Of a stretch of 64,000 nucleotides of DNA, positions 25,842 through 36,849 are shown piece by piece; position 1 is the stretch's first letter, and each line of letters begins with the position of its first letter. The notes below the pieces were generated by a model that ran no database searches, was not told where the DNA came from, and saw nothing but the letters and a program-made list of their open reading frames with translations. The translations under genes and the position numbers were made by a program. This DNA comes from Sphagnum compactum (lineage: Eukaryota > Bryophyta > Sphagnopsida > Sphagnales): assembly GCA_965153455.1 (NCBI GenBank), contig OZ234495.1, positions 3,410,001-3,474,000 on the forward strand, in the 5' to 3' direction.

Positions 25842-26020
25842 CGAACCTTTAGCAAAATTGGAAAAATCCAATGACACTTCTCAAATTGAAAAAACATGTG
25901 GATATTGCCACAAAACTGGCCAACTTAAAGATCATTGCCATTGGAATTTGGAGAACCCCGATAACAAATTAGAGGAAATGAAGGAGGTTTTGGTTAAAGA
26001 AGTGTGCACTCAATCAAAGT
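25842..26020 (+). pseudogene. decayed retroelement gag-like segment with a zinc-knuckle remnant
   Basis: One frame reads EPLAKLEKSND, then CGYCHKTGQLKDHC, then an acidic tail. This is a CX2CX4HX4C knuckle of retroelement Gag proteins with the His changed to Gln. Upstream, from about 25,380, reading continues in several frames broken by stops, so the element is dead. Family (Ty1/copia or Ty3/gypsy) cannot be decided from this piece. Confidence 0.5.
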
Positions 26021-26299
26021 AAGGGGATTGGAAGCTACAAGGGTAAACAAGGAAACCGAAATTACGGAAGAAAAACAAGTCCCACAATTTATTGATGTTT
26101 CATTTGTAATTTGGTGGAACAAAATATTTATGATTATCCACATAAATCAATGGCCCAAGGGATGTTCAAGGATAAGGTCTCCCCCAAGTGTTCTAAATTT
26201 GATTATATCATGTAAAACTTGGGGTTGTTTTGGGGATGCAATTTCAAAGGTGTGTTAGTACACAACTATATATGAAAAAATGTCTATTGGTTTAAACTA

Positions 26300-27430
26300 C
26301 ACATCTATAAAGGATATTCAAGGTGCCATCCAAAAATGTATTACATGGCCCAAAAATTTGGGCAAGTGTAGGCAAGCATGGGAGAAGATTTGTAGTGATT
26401 TTGGATTGAGACCTATAAAATTAAACATGCTCATGAAGAGGAGGTAAATGTTGAATTGAATTTTTTCTTACCATTTTCTAGTTTAGCATACAAATGCATT
26501 TTATGTGGTCGAAGGATGTTAGGAATTTGTTTTCTATTGTTGATCATGTGGATTTGTAAATCGAATACTGTTAAATTACAAGATGTTTGGACTTTCCAAA
26601 ATGTTATTGCATTATGCTATAACAACCAATCTATGGGATTATAAATTCATGTGCCTTATCCAAGAACATGGGCTATTTGTGAAGCAATGTGAAAGTGTTA
26701 TCCCAATTTGTCTCAAAGTGTGTTTTTGACCAAAGCCACGGACATTGGTTGTGTGTAAATGCCTTACAATTTGTCATACCAACTACTGGGACATTCGAGA
26801 AGAGTTGGCCTTTAGACCTATTCCTAACAACTTCTAAGCATATTCCTAATAGTCTCATTGAAAAACATGTGTGTGAATATGAGTTGAAGGAGTTCATGTT
26901 TCAAATGAAACAATAAATTATGGAGGTTTTTCTACCCTTCAATTATTTTCTGCATACATTTGATAAGAAAAAAAATCATAATATATTAACTTTGACGTTT
27001 GATTTAAAGTTCAAAAACATGTGGTTGGTTACAATTTTTTGGGTTGTGAAAATGTTGTTAATGTGGTTGTTGAATATGAGGGAAAACCAGTGTTGCATTT
27101 ACTAATGGAGGCAAACAAGAAAACAATGTTTGTAAACAAGGCTAAAACAACTTCTATTCTTCATGTAGAAGGTGATTTTTAAGGTTTATTTCATACCATA
27201 GCAACAATAACAAACATATATAAAATATTGTGTCAAGGGACCACATTGTGTTCTAAGAATTTCTTATTGATGTAGAAAGTTGCAAGTGTGGATTATCTTG
27301 GTGGTGTCGAGAAGAACACAAGTTTTTTACTATTCCCATTTTGACATGGCATATTCTCAACATTTTAGCTAGCCAAATTGAAACAAAATATATATTTTCC
27401 ATTGTTGGAATTTTGACAACATTTAATTTG
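26300..27430 (+). pseudogene. decayed hAT-family transposase
   Basis: At 27,271-27,423 the frame reads SWWCREEHKFFTIPIL and then ASQIETKYIFSIVGILT, which is the C-terminal dimerisation region of hAT transposases. Upstream pieces in changing frames (around 26,313-26,430, WPKNLGKCRQAWEKIC; around 27,060-27,180) look like the middle of the same protein. Many stops and frameshifts rule out activity. Terminal inverted repeats and the 8-bp target duplication could not be located. Confidence 0.7.
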
Positions 27431-27539
27431 TTGAACAAAGAATTTGGAGAAGATAATTTTTGTCAACAAAAATTGGCCATCCAATCCACAGACTCATTGC
27501 ATGAAACTCGTTGATTTTTCATTTGCATATGTGATGGAA

Positions 27540-29475
27540 TGAAATTTGACAATAGAATTGGAAGCTAAATTCCAAAATGAAATTGACTGTAAGGATTTTA
27601 AAACCTAAATGAAACCTTTTAATCTTTTTTTTCTTTATGCAGATGATTAGTGATTGATGGGCTTGTCGATGTTCTATTGGTAGTTGAATATGATGAATTG
27701 AACCATTTATCAAGGTTTATGATTTTAAGCAAGTTCATCAATGATTCCACATGGTGAAGGGGTTGACAACTTCATGTTGTTTTGTTTGGGTGTTTGATAT
27801 ATATTTTTTAGTCTTTTACATGAGTTTTATGCCTAATGTCTAGCTAAAGTGTCATATGTGTTTGTATTTTGTGGGGGTCTATTTCATCTATTTTCTATAA
27901 GTGTCTATGTCATTTGTAGTTTGTGTTTTTAGTGTTTTAAATCTACTCTGGTTTTTTGTGTCCTCAATATGTTGTAAAGTCTATTTTCTTTAATGTCTTT
28001 ATTTTGTTGTGTCTCTAGTTTGTTAGTTTTCAATGTTTTTGATTATTAGGTTTGTTATATTTGGTTTGTGGTTGATGTGTCTCTTAGAAATCCATTATCT
28101 ATTGCATTTGGGATTTAACTTTTTGTTTATTAGAAGTTTAATGTGTGGCTCATTAATTTTCTTGTGTATTTTATGTGTTTTAAAAGTTTGATGTGTGGTT
28201 CAATATGTGTTCCAAGAGTCTAATGTGTGTTTCAATTTGTTGGTTTTATTTGTTTATATCTTGTTTATATGTTTTATTTGTGTGGTTGTTTGTGTTTCAA
28301 ATTCCTGGTCTATTGATACTTTTGATGGATGTGACTTTAAAGCCTTATGGAAGATCGAATATTGAAAGAATCTCCTAAAACCATAAAACATAATAGATAA
28401 TCTTCAATTTGATTCACAAGTTAATAATCATTTTTAGGAGAATTCATTTGTTTAAGTATAAGATGTAAAAGTTTTTTAGTTGAAGAACTTCCAAAAGATA
28501 TCCATGATCATCTTTGAAGTTGTCAAAGATTAAAAATAAAAAATTTCAAGTAAAAGTTTTATGATGGAATTGTTTATGCATTTAATGTTGAAATTATTAA
28601 AATCAATTTTAAAATTTTATTCAATTGGAGTAACCTTTTTATTTTGAAATTTATGATTTCAATTTTTTGGCAATTGTTTTGTTGTTTACATTTTTTCTTG
28701 AATTTGCACTAATTTTTTCCATTTTTTTCCCAACAAGAATTGCTAAGTTAAAAAAATTTGAAACCAAAAAAACATGTTGGTTGTGGGGGGGAGGGGGGCA
28801 ATCCAATTATTTAAAACAAAAATATATTTGTAAAATACATTTTTACATCATTAAAAATACATGTGATTTTTTTTCAAAATTATGTAATTAATCATTTGTA
28901 TTAATGTATGATTCATCTTGTTAAACAAATATGGTTTTGATAATTAAATGGTTATATTGATTACTTAATTAATGTTTATTTTTGTGGCCAATTCTGCCAA
29001 TTTAAAGGGCAAAAACATTAAGAAAGGATTTTTTTTGAATTCATTGGGTGAATTTAGATACATGTTGTCAATTTTTTACAATAAAATATAGTATGTAACC
29101 ATAATATTGAAGGATTAAACAAGTTTCCAAGTACACTACTTGTTTATAACCAAATGTGGCAATTTTCTTATGGATGATGACCATTTTAACAACATCGCAA
29201 AAATAAATAAAATTTTGTACCTCATCATATTGGGGGAAACAAAAACTTGTAATTCTACAAAAATTGGACATATATTATGTAATAAAAATAAATTGTAAAA
29301 GACCTCTGAATGCATTTTTGAATTGACATTGAATTTACAAAGATTCTAGGTCAATTTAAATAGAAAAATATTTATAAATTTACTCACGACATGCAATTTC
29401 AAGTTTTTTTTTAACCCTTTAGTTTTTTTTTTACAAAATTTAAATATTTTTTGAAATAAATTATTGAATAAGCTT
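27540..29475. other. AT-rich intergenic stretch, no gene seen
   Basis: T-rich plus strand with many TGTGT words between 27,780 and 28,330 and a G-run near 28,786-28,798. No open frame has recognisable content. Confidence 0.5.
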
Positions 29476-30601
29476 CTTGAAATGTGTTTTCTACCTTAAA
29501 AATGCAAAGACCTTGGCTTTGTATTCGTCAAAGACCTAGGCTTAGTTGTAAATGCATGTTGTGTATTCTCTACTTAAAAAGTGCAAATTCAATATTATGC
29601 ACTTTATACTTGTCAAAGACTTGAGACTTGGTTTTCAAAAGGGTTTTGTCAAAAAACATGGTCAAGTAACTTGACCATAGTTGTCTAGGCTTTTGCAAAA
29701 GAATTGAGGTCCAAACCCATGTAAATCATGTAACCAAACACTCACCGTCATCTCATACATGCCCACCATTAGGTTTCTAAACCCAAACCAAAGCAATTCT
29801 TTAAAACTTATGAATGTGAAAACCTGAACCTGGGTGGTTCCTTCAAGTTTTTTTTGCCCTAATGCTTGGACCCAGTTAGAATTCTAAAATCAAATACTTG
29901 CCCAACATTGGCCAACACATAGTCCACTAGACCATGAAACATGACCCATTCACAACCACATAGGATTATACGTCAACCTTCCATCTATTTGCAAGAGGTG
30001 GCAAACATCATACATAGATGAGTTTGGTACCTACTTTAGCTATTTTGTAGTGAAAACTTGTCTAAATTTAATGAACAAAAACCCGCCAAGAGGTGAAAAA
30101 TATCATATGCATAGATGAGTCCAGTACCAATGTTGGGCTGGTATCACCACGTGATATCAGATTGGTACTGGTATAGAGGGTTCTCCAAAATTTTGATACA
30201 ATATGGATAATGCTATCAAAGCATTTTCAAATATGGTATATATGTTATGATATATATAATTAAAAGATATTGAATGTGTATGCAATGGCATCAACATATA
30301 TTTTGTGAACTTTGATATCAGCAGGTATATATAATAATTCTGGTATCAATAATGCTCACATTGATAATGCACTTTTGACATGATCAGCCCTTGAATGCTG
30401 ACGTGTTTACTTGCACCTTGAAGGAGAAGCATGGCTGCTGGCTTGCAGCAAAGGTGTTGGAAATTTTTAATATGCATATCAGAGGGGGATGAATACCTGG
30501 TATCGAGTACTAGAATGGTATAATATTTTTTGATACCAGACTGATATGGTATTCACCAATTTTTTTGGAATTTGATAGCAGGGGTATAATGGTATGAGGG
30601 G
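29476..30601. repeat. right arm of a ~1.12-kb inverted repeat
   Basis: This is the reverse complement of 13,195-14,315, with the same internal palindromes at about 30,120-30,170. Similar text with GATACCAG/CTGGTATC words continues outward to about 30,760 on this side only, so the right copy may be nearer the full repeat. No coding potential. Confidence 0.85.
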
Positions 30602-30869
30602 AATATCTGAACATTTGATACCAGGCTGGTATGCTATTTGATACCATTACTGATACCAGCCTAACACTGGTTGGTAGTAGCTACCTGCTTCTTTAGCTAG
30701 TTCATGAGGAAACCAGCCTTGTCTGAATTTATTAACCAAAATGCCCACCAATCCAGAGAGGATTCAGGTAACTTTTAAGTTTCTTTACCCAGCTACTATT
30801 ATTACATATAGTAAAGCAAGAATGGTACCGACAATGAAGCCTCCCCCGAAGCCGTGCGAATGAAGCTTA

Positions 30870-30938
30870 CCCTAAATCCGTCCGGACCGGACGGACATTT
30901 CCTCCATCCATCCGACCCGTCCATCCATCCGTCCCGTG
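30870..30938. repeat. 69-bp CCGTCC-rich direct repeat, left copy
   Basis: It reads CCTAAATCCGTCCGGACCGG and continues as C/G-rich text to CCATCCATCCGTCCCGT. It returns with a few changes at about 32,352-32,420. The two copies bracket the 414-bp duplication and the ~88-bp array, suggesting one composite repeat unit. Confidence 0.65.
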
Positions 30939-30982
30939 ACTCCGAACAGACAGTAGCCACGAACAGTAGGTAAGTATATCAA

Positions 30983-31780
30983 GCAGCTTCAGGCTTCCCA
31001 TGTCCAAAGCTCAAGAATCCTGCAGACCATTTTCTTCGAGCAGTGAACTTAGACTTCGATTGAGTCAAGATGGGTGTACAAGGGTCGTTTGCAGCAACAA
31101 GAGGCTTTCTTTGCAACGGCAAGAGATTTCTAAGATTTCTTTGCAGCAGCAAGAGACTTACTTTGCTGCAACAAGAGAATTCTTTGCAGCACCCAGAGAA
31201 TTCTTTGCAACAACAAGAGACCTTCTTTGCAGCAGCAAGAGAACACTTTGCTGTAGCAAGAGACTTTCTGAGATTTCTGGGATTTGTTTTTTTTCTTTTT
31301 CCGCAGTAGTTAGAGGATGATTTTTTCCTTCCTTATGGTTTTCATTTTATGATTTCTGTGTATCTGTGTGTCTTCTTCTTTTGGTTGCAGCATTTTGCAG
31401 CTTCAGGCTTCCCATGTCCAAAGCTCAAGAATCCTGCAGACCATTTTCTTCGAGCAGTGAACTTAGACTTCGATCGAGTCAAGATGGGTGTACAAGGGTC
31501 CTTTGTAGCAACAAGAGGCTTTCTTTGCAACAGTAAAAAATTTCTAAGATTTCTTTGCAGCAGCAAGAGACTTGCTTTATTGCGACAAGAGAATTATTTG
31601 CAACAACAAGAGACCTTCTTTGCAGCAGCAAGAGAACACTTTGCAGTAGCAAGAGACTTTCTGAGATTTCTGGGATTTGTTTTTTTTCTTTTTCCGCAGT
31701 AGTTAGAGGATGATTTTTTCCTTCCTTATGGTTTTCTTTTTATGATTTATGTGTATATGTGTGTCTTTTTCTTTTGGTTG
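30983..31780. repeat. 414-bp tandem duplication with internal CAGCAAGAGA repeats
   Basis: Unit 1 (30,983-31,396) and unit 2 (31,397 to about 31,780) both start GCAGCTTCAGGCTTCCCATG and end in a TTTTGGTTG word; unit 2 lacks about 20 bp. Each holds a run of short repeats of the type TTTGCAGCAGCAAGAGA. Open frames in both copies (31,070-31,309; 31,349-31,702) simply translate these repeats and match no known family. Confidence 0.8.
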
Positions 31781-32345
31781 GATGACGGGACGGATGACGG
31801 ACATGGGAAAGCCACACCCTCGGTATACTTAACTACTGTTGGTGGCTACATGTCCGTCCGTCCGGTTGGATGACGAACATGGGAAAGCCACGCCTTCAGT
31901 ATACTTAGCTACTATCGGTGGCTACATGTCCATCCAGCCCTAAATATAGCAAGGGCGTGGCTTTCTCATGTCCGTCATCCAACCGGACGGACGGACATGT
32001 AGCCACCGACAGTAGCTAAGTATACCGAGGGCGTGGCTTTCCCATGTCTGTCATCCATCCCATCATCCAACCGGACGGACGGACATGTAGCTAAATATAT
32101 CGAGGGCGTGGCTTTCCCATGTCCGTCATCCGTCCCGTCATCCAACCGGACGGACGGACATGTAGCCACCGACAGTAGCTAAGTATACGGAGGGCGTGGC
32201 TTTCCCATGTCTGTCATCCGTCCCATCATCCAACCGGACGGATGGACATGTAGCCACCGACAGTAGCTAAGTATACCGAGGGCGTGGCTTTCCCATGTCC
32301 GTCATCCGTCCCGTCATCCAACAGGACGGACGGACATGTAGCCTA
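31776..32345. repeat. ~88-bp GC-rich array, two units inverted then five direct
   Basis: Two units in inverse orientation (31,776-31,862, 31,863-31,938) face direct units starting at about 31,981, 32,069, 32,144, 32,232 and 32,320 (spacing 88, 75, 88, 88). The unit reads AACCGGACGGACGGACATG, then GTAGCCACCGACAGTAGC, then TAAGTATACCGAGGGCGTGG, then a CCCATGTCCGTCATCC block. The 75-bp unit lacks CCACCGACAGTAG. The whole forms an imperfect palindrome centred near 31,940. Confidence 0.85.
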
Positions 32346-32351
32346 AATCCC

Positions 32352-32420
32352 CTAAATCCGTCCGGACCGGACAGACATTTCCTCCGTCCGTCCGACTCGT
32401 CCATCCATCCGTCCCGTCAT
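32352..32420. repeat. 69-bp CCGTCC-rich direct repeat, right copy
   Basis: Second copy of the 30,870-30,938 sequence. Its right end touches the first WEB1-like exon at 32,426, so the repeat has replaced the normal upstream intron or exon. Confidence 0.65.
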
Positions 32421-32425
32421 ACAAG

Positions 32426-33534
32426 GAAGATGTTGAGGAAGCAGAACAAAGGCAGAGAGGCGTTGTGGAAGCAACTGCTTCTGAGCTTGAGGAGGTAACA
32501 TTAAAGCTGTTGGCAACAAAGGAAACTGAAGAGAGGGCAACAGGGGCTATGACAACTGCAGAGCTTGAAACATTGAAGGCAGAGTTTTCTACTATCAAGG
32601 AAGCTCAAGAGAAAGCCGGTGAAGCTGTGGTTGCAGTGAAGAAAGAATTAGAGGAACTCGAAGTGGAGATAGCTGTCACAAAGGAATCTGAGATGAAATT
32701 GAAAGGTGTTGTTGGGGATTACATATTGAAATTGCGAGGATCGAAGATAGACCTTGAGGATGCAACAAAAACTGCAGAAAAGGTACTCAGTTCAATCAAT
32801 TGAGTTTTGTAATATTTGTCATTGTCTCTTTGAGGTTGATGTTAATTGTTATGCTGCTGATTTTGTAACAAAACCCAAAGGGGAGAAGAGATTAAAAACT
32901 GATTTTCAAGTGTTGGAAGGCAAGGTCATATGCAATGTAGTTGGAGGAGTCAAATGCAAAAGTGAAGAAGGCAATAGAGCAGGAGCCAAGGATGTCTGCA
33001 TCTCTGACATCCCTGAAGGCAGAGCTGAAAAACACCATGACAGAGCTTGCAGTTGTGAAGGAGGAGTATGAGGTGACTGTTGCTAATGTTACTGCAGAGA
33101 TGGAGTTGGAGCTCTCCAAAGCTAAGTCTCTCTTAGAAGCTGGCATACATGCAGAGAGCAAAGCAAAGGAGTCCATATCTGGCTTAAATGATGCCTTGCA
33201 TCAGGTTAGTTGAGAGGCTTTTTCCTTCTCTAAGGTCTGATGCCAGTGATGGGTAAGAGGCTGTTCACTTTTACATATTCAAACAGGTACAGCAGTACCC
33301 AGGTCTTCAGGTATAAATAGCCGATCTGAAAATAGAAGATGGGGTGGGGGGGGGGTGTGATGACAGGTGACAATGGAAGTAGATGAGGAGAAGGCAGTGG
33401 CATTGAAGGGAAGAAAAGAAGCAGCCGCAACGAAACATGAATTGGAGGAAGTCCAGGCACACACAGCTATGTTACAAAGTCAACTGAAAGCAGCTCTCAT
33501 GGAAGTGGAGGCAATTAAAGCATCTGAAGCTCAG
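32426..33534 (+). pseudogene. WEB1/PMI2-like coiled-coil protein gene, three-exon fragment
   Basis: Exons 32,426-32,782, 32,941-33,204 and 33,367-33,534 (119, 88 and 56 codons) are all phase 0 and bordered by GT donors; together they give about 263 residues without a stop. The protein is a long charged coiled coil rich in Glu, Lys and Ala (ELETLKAEFSTIKEAQEKAG; AELKNTMTELAVVKEEYEV; SKAKSLLEAGIHAESKAKES), like the WEB1/PMI2 family (DUF827) that controls light-driven chloroplast movement. Neither the N- nor the C-terminal exons are present: GC-rich repeats cut in at 32,420 and at about 33,690. The open frame could mean recent truncation or a functional remnant. Generic coiled-coil similarity limits the family call. 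Confidence 0.6.
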
Positions 33535-33689
33535 GTAATCTCACAAGTAAACTTCTGTTCTGCACACTACTGTTATCCTTTTTCTTCAACAACAGGGAGT
33601 CAAAAGCTGACACTGATTATGAGCTTTGTTTGGGACACATTTTCAGGCCAAATTCCCAACAGAAATTTCACGATTTTGCCTTGCCCTGA

Positions 33690-34140
33690 CTCCGGACGGA
33701 CAGTAGCTACTATTAGTGAGGACGTCAAGTCGAAGGGTGGGACACGTGTTGGCGTGCACGCGGGTGCGGGATGGCCTCTCAACCGCCCTTGCGAGCTCCC
33801 GCGCATCACATCTCATTAGCAGTTGATCTTAGGCTTTCTAATCACCAACGAAGTGATTATGCGATGCAATGTGATGCGATCGATCTGCCATGTCGTAGTG
33901 CGGATGAGAATCAAGGAACCCAATGATCTGCCTGCCTGTTGTCTGCCGGCCAAGAATTTTTTAAAAAAATTTCAGGCCACCTCCTCCCATCCCTCCTTGA
34001 CGGACGGATTCCACACGGCCGCTCTCCGTCATTTTCTGTTTTTCGGAATTTGGTCTGCGTTCGATCCGTCCGCGCTGCCTTCTAAAGTGAAGCAAAGCGG
34101 GGAGAAGGGGGTTGGGGTCCCACCGCCCTGCTGCTGCTAA
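33690..34140. repeat. GC-rich CCGTCC-family dispersed repeat
   Basis: It begins TCCGGACGGACAGTAGCTAC and shares a block around GAGGACGTCAAGT..AAGGGTG.GACACGTGT with 36,970-37,050. GC content is clearly above the surroundings. It breaks into the region after the last WEB1-like exon. No coding. Confidence 0.6.
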
Positions 34141-34312
34141 TGTTATTATTCAATTGATATAATCATCGAGGACCTGGGGTGATATTGGATGGCTGTGTGC
34201 TATGTCACAATTGTATTTGGACGCATGCACAAGTCAGAGATTGGCACATCTTCCTGACCCAAAGCTGTGTGCATGCTTGAAACTGATTAGCAGGTGTGTG
34301 GTTTTGATGATG

Positions 34313-34420
34313 CAAACATGGCATAAGATGTTCACCATTAATGCAGGTCCAGGCTTTAGAATGTTGTGGAGCACCATCAAAGGTTTCTTGGATCCAGTTT
34401 CAATTTCAAAGATTAGTGTA
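34313..34420 (+). pseudogene. SEC14-like (CRAL-TRIO) domain exon fragment
   Basis: The frame reads [15 protein letters not shown], then [20 protein letters not shown]. This is the core of the CRAL-TRIO lipid-binding domain in SEC14/SFH phosphatidylinositol transfer proteins, where MFIINAGPGF and FLDP are conserved. Only about 35 residues are recognisable; the codons before and after do not continue the domain and no partner exons are seen nearby. An isolated exon fragment. Confidence 0.75.
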
Positions 34421-34659
34421 TGTATGAGTACAGCAGTTGCAAAATTTTCTGGCCAGGTAAAATCTTCTACTTTCCTTAATGCAAATATTGTTTTTTTATT
34501 ATTAGTACCTCTGCAGTGTAGTATGTGGATAGTTAGGCATTGTCTGGTGCAAAGCATCTCAAGGCTAAAATCCAACTGTTTTGAGCAGGTTTCATCTCAT
34601 AAGTCTACATTGCTGCCTTTGAAGAACCATATGAAGAGGTCCTAGAGTCTGGCATTTTA

Positions 34660-34968
34660 TTTAACCTCCATAAGATCTAAGAAGTGGACAATCATTTCAG
34701 TGTTGATCTCTGAAAGAACACCCATAAGCAGCATGGTGAGGAGGCCGATCGGCACACCCAAAACGCGCATGGTGGCCGGAAGTGCCATAATCCCTGCCCC
34801 AATGACAGTGGTTGCCAGATTGAACACTGAACTTCCAACACTGGCGCCTGTAGTATCCGGCAGCTGTTCAAGCTTCTCTTATTTAACCAATCTCTCTTCA
34901 TCATCTGTGCCTGTTAAATGAGGGCTTTGAGGAAGCAGAGGAAGCTCATCAACTAGCACTTTGTGCAT
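34660..34968 (-). pseudogene. AVT6-type amino-acid transporter fragment with an in-frame stop
   Basis: Read on the minus strand from 34,968: an acidic N-terminus with LPLLPQSP, then after a stop codon (34,879-34,881) the same frame continues SVFNLATTVIGAGIMALPAT, then MRVLGVPIGLLTMLLMGVLS and EINTEMIVHFLDL. This is the first and second membrane helices of the SLC38/AVT6 family of vacuolar amino-acid transporters (conserved VFNL.TT.IGAGIMALPA). It faces opposite to the neighbouring fragments. A 40-bp sequence just downstream (about 34,620-34,660) recurs at 35,095-35,135. Only the N-terminal part remains. Confidence 0.8.
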
Positions 34969-35164
34969 ATTTTCAGAAATTTCAATCAAAGAGACACCTT
35001 CTGCCATGAGATTTCTTTGTCAGATTACTGCATTTGTCAGAAAGCAGGCTATGCAATTATCCTCATCCAGAACCAGCAGATTCACTCACAAAGAAATGGA
35101 ACCATATGAAGAGGTCCTAGAGTCTGGCATTTTTATTTGGGCATTGAGTCTAAAATAATGGTGC

Positions 35165-35802
35165 GTGGATTTGATTTGGGAGGGATGGCAGGTGCAGGAA
35201 CTTGGTGGCATTGGAGCACCAACATTTCAAATTCTTGATCCTGAAGGCAAATCTGTTGCCATTTTATGGGGCCAAGATTGGCTGAACATTGTTGCTGATC
35301 TTCTTTGTGGCTGGCGCCCTAGGCTCGGTTGCAGATCACTGGGTCCACATGCTTCCACAACTTCTAAACTCTTCTCCAAGTCAAAACTTGAAAAGGTGTG
35401 GGTGTAGCAAAAGAGCAGGCGCGCTCTTGAAGGGAATGGAGCAGCAGTTGTGGTTTGGTGGATCTCACAGCCAGCCAGGTGAAGAGAGATGGAAGGCGTG
35501 GTGGTGGATGTGCTTCTTCTTCTTCTCTCGGATCCGAGTGCTTGGAGAAATCCAGGTTGATCCTGCTGTGTTTTTGCAGATACCCATCTCCTACAATCCA
35601 CGGATCCCATCGCCACACCTGGATTTCGAATCAACCACACCTCAAGCAAGCGTATGACACTGCAATCAACCAGAAGAAGGAGCTTGCAGCATACAAGATC
35701 CAACATGCTGAGGAAGGTCAAAACGTGAAAACAACTGAACTTGCAGAACAGGATGAGACAAACAGAATCCCTGCATCTGAGTCAGTGGAGCAATTGGGGT
35801 AA
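35165..35802 (+). other. coding-like region of unknown identity
   Basis: Overlapping plus frames run from 35,165 to 35,800. The final piece (about 35,643-35,798) reads AYDTAINQKKELAAYKIQHA and then an acidic tail, ending in a GG/GTAAGA donor. The earlier part (LGGIGAPTFQILDPEGKSVA) has no match I recognise. It may be another captured exon set. Confidence 0.3.
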
Positions 35803-36849
35803 GAGTGAAAATACATTCACATATTGATCAATCACATATCAGTCCATTTCTTTCTCAATGTGTCTTGGACCTATAGAAGCAAACGAGCTGTTTTAGTGGT
35901 AGAGCAAAGCTGTAACTCTGTGCAAAAAGGAAGGGAACCACATTAAGTGTCTACTGGATCCCGATTTATCTGTATTTGTTCATCAAGTCTATAATGTTAA
36001 AGTATGATTGTTGCATTGCATTGGGGTTGTGCATGCTTTGCATTGTTACCTTATGACTCTGAGGGCTGCCCAACTTTTGTGATTCAGAAGTGATTCAAAT
36101 CAGATGACATGACATACCTTACACATCTAAGGTGAAAGTGAAGATTGTAGTGTTTCCATTTTTGGGGGAAAAGAGACAGAACAAACTATAGAATTTTGAA
36201 GCATGAATTTGAGAAGTTGCATCTCACAACATTGAAAGACTATATACTTGAGAGAAATTTTCTGCAATCACTGCATAGGATTAGCCCTTGCAAAGCAAAC
36301 TACTGGAGAAACGTAAACCCATTTCTACATTCAAATCTTCAAATACAAATTCCAGGAGCTCATGAATTTGCACCACCAATCCAAGAAGCTCTTAGTTAGA
36401 TCATTGGTCGGAACATGCCCATCTGCCAAGTTGTAACATCTGAAATCCATAACCTAAACAGGCAGCCATGAAAACAGTAAGAATGCCCTCAGAGTTCAGA
36501 AAGGCAAGATTTAGTGAACTCGCAAGTATGAATAAATTTTCTGCCAGATTGAAAGACACCAAGTCTAGAAGAAGCCTCTCCTGCTACCCAACACAAGATA
36601 GTGGTGGCTTGAACTCTCTGAACACAATTATTTGGTTTTGTAAAATTTCATTCCCTGTTACACATTCCAAAAGTGGCGGTTCTTGCCCCCTAATCGCCTG
36701 ACTTTACCAATAACCTGTGGTTAATTTCAATTTTGTGAAGTAAGTGGACTTGCGAGTCATCCACAAGAGGACTTTAGCCACATTTGGTTATAGGTCAGAG
36801 AGAAAAGTATAAAACTTTTGGAACCCCCTCTAAGCACTCGGCTAACCAT

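Noticed and set aside
31000-31702. Open frames rich in Gln, Phe and Arg
   Set aside because: They translate the CAGCAAGAGA micro-repeats within a 414-bp duplication and are duplicated with it; no independent support.
35878-35945. tRNA-like A-box word (TTTTAGTGGTAGAGC)
   Set aside because: No matching B box or cloverleaf; at best a fragment of a SINE head.
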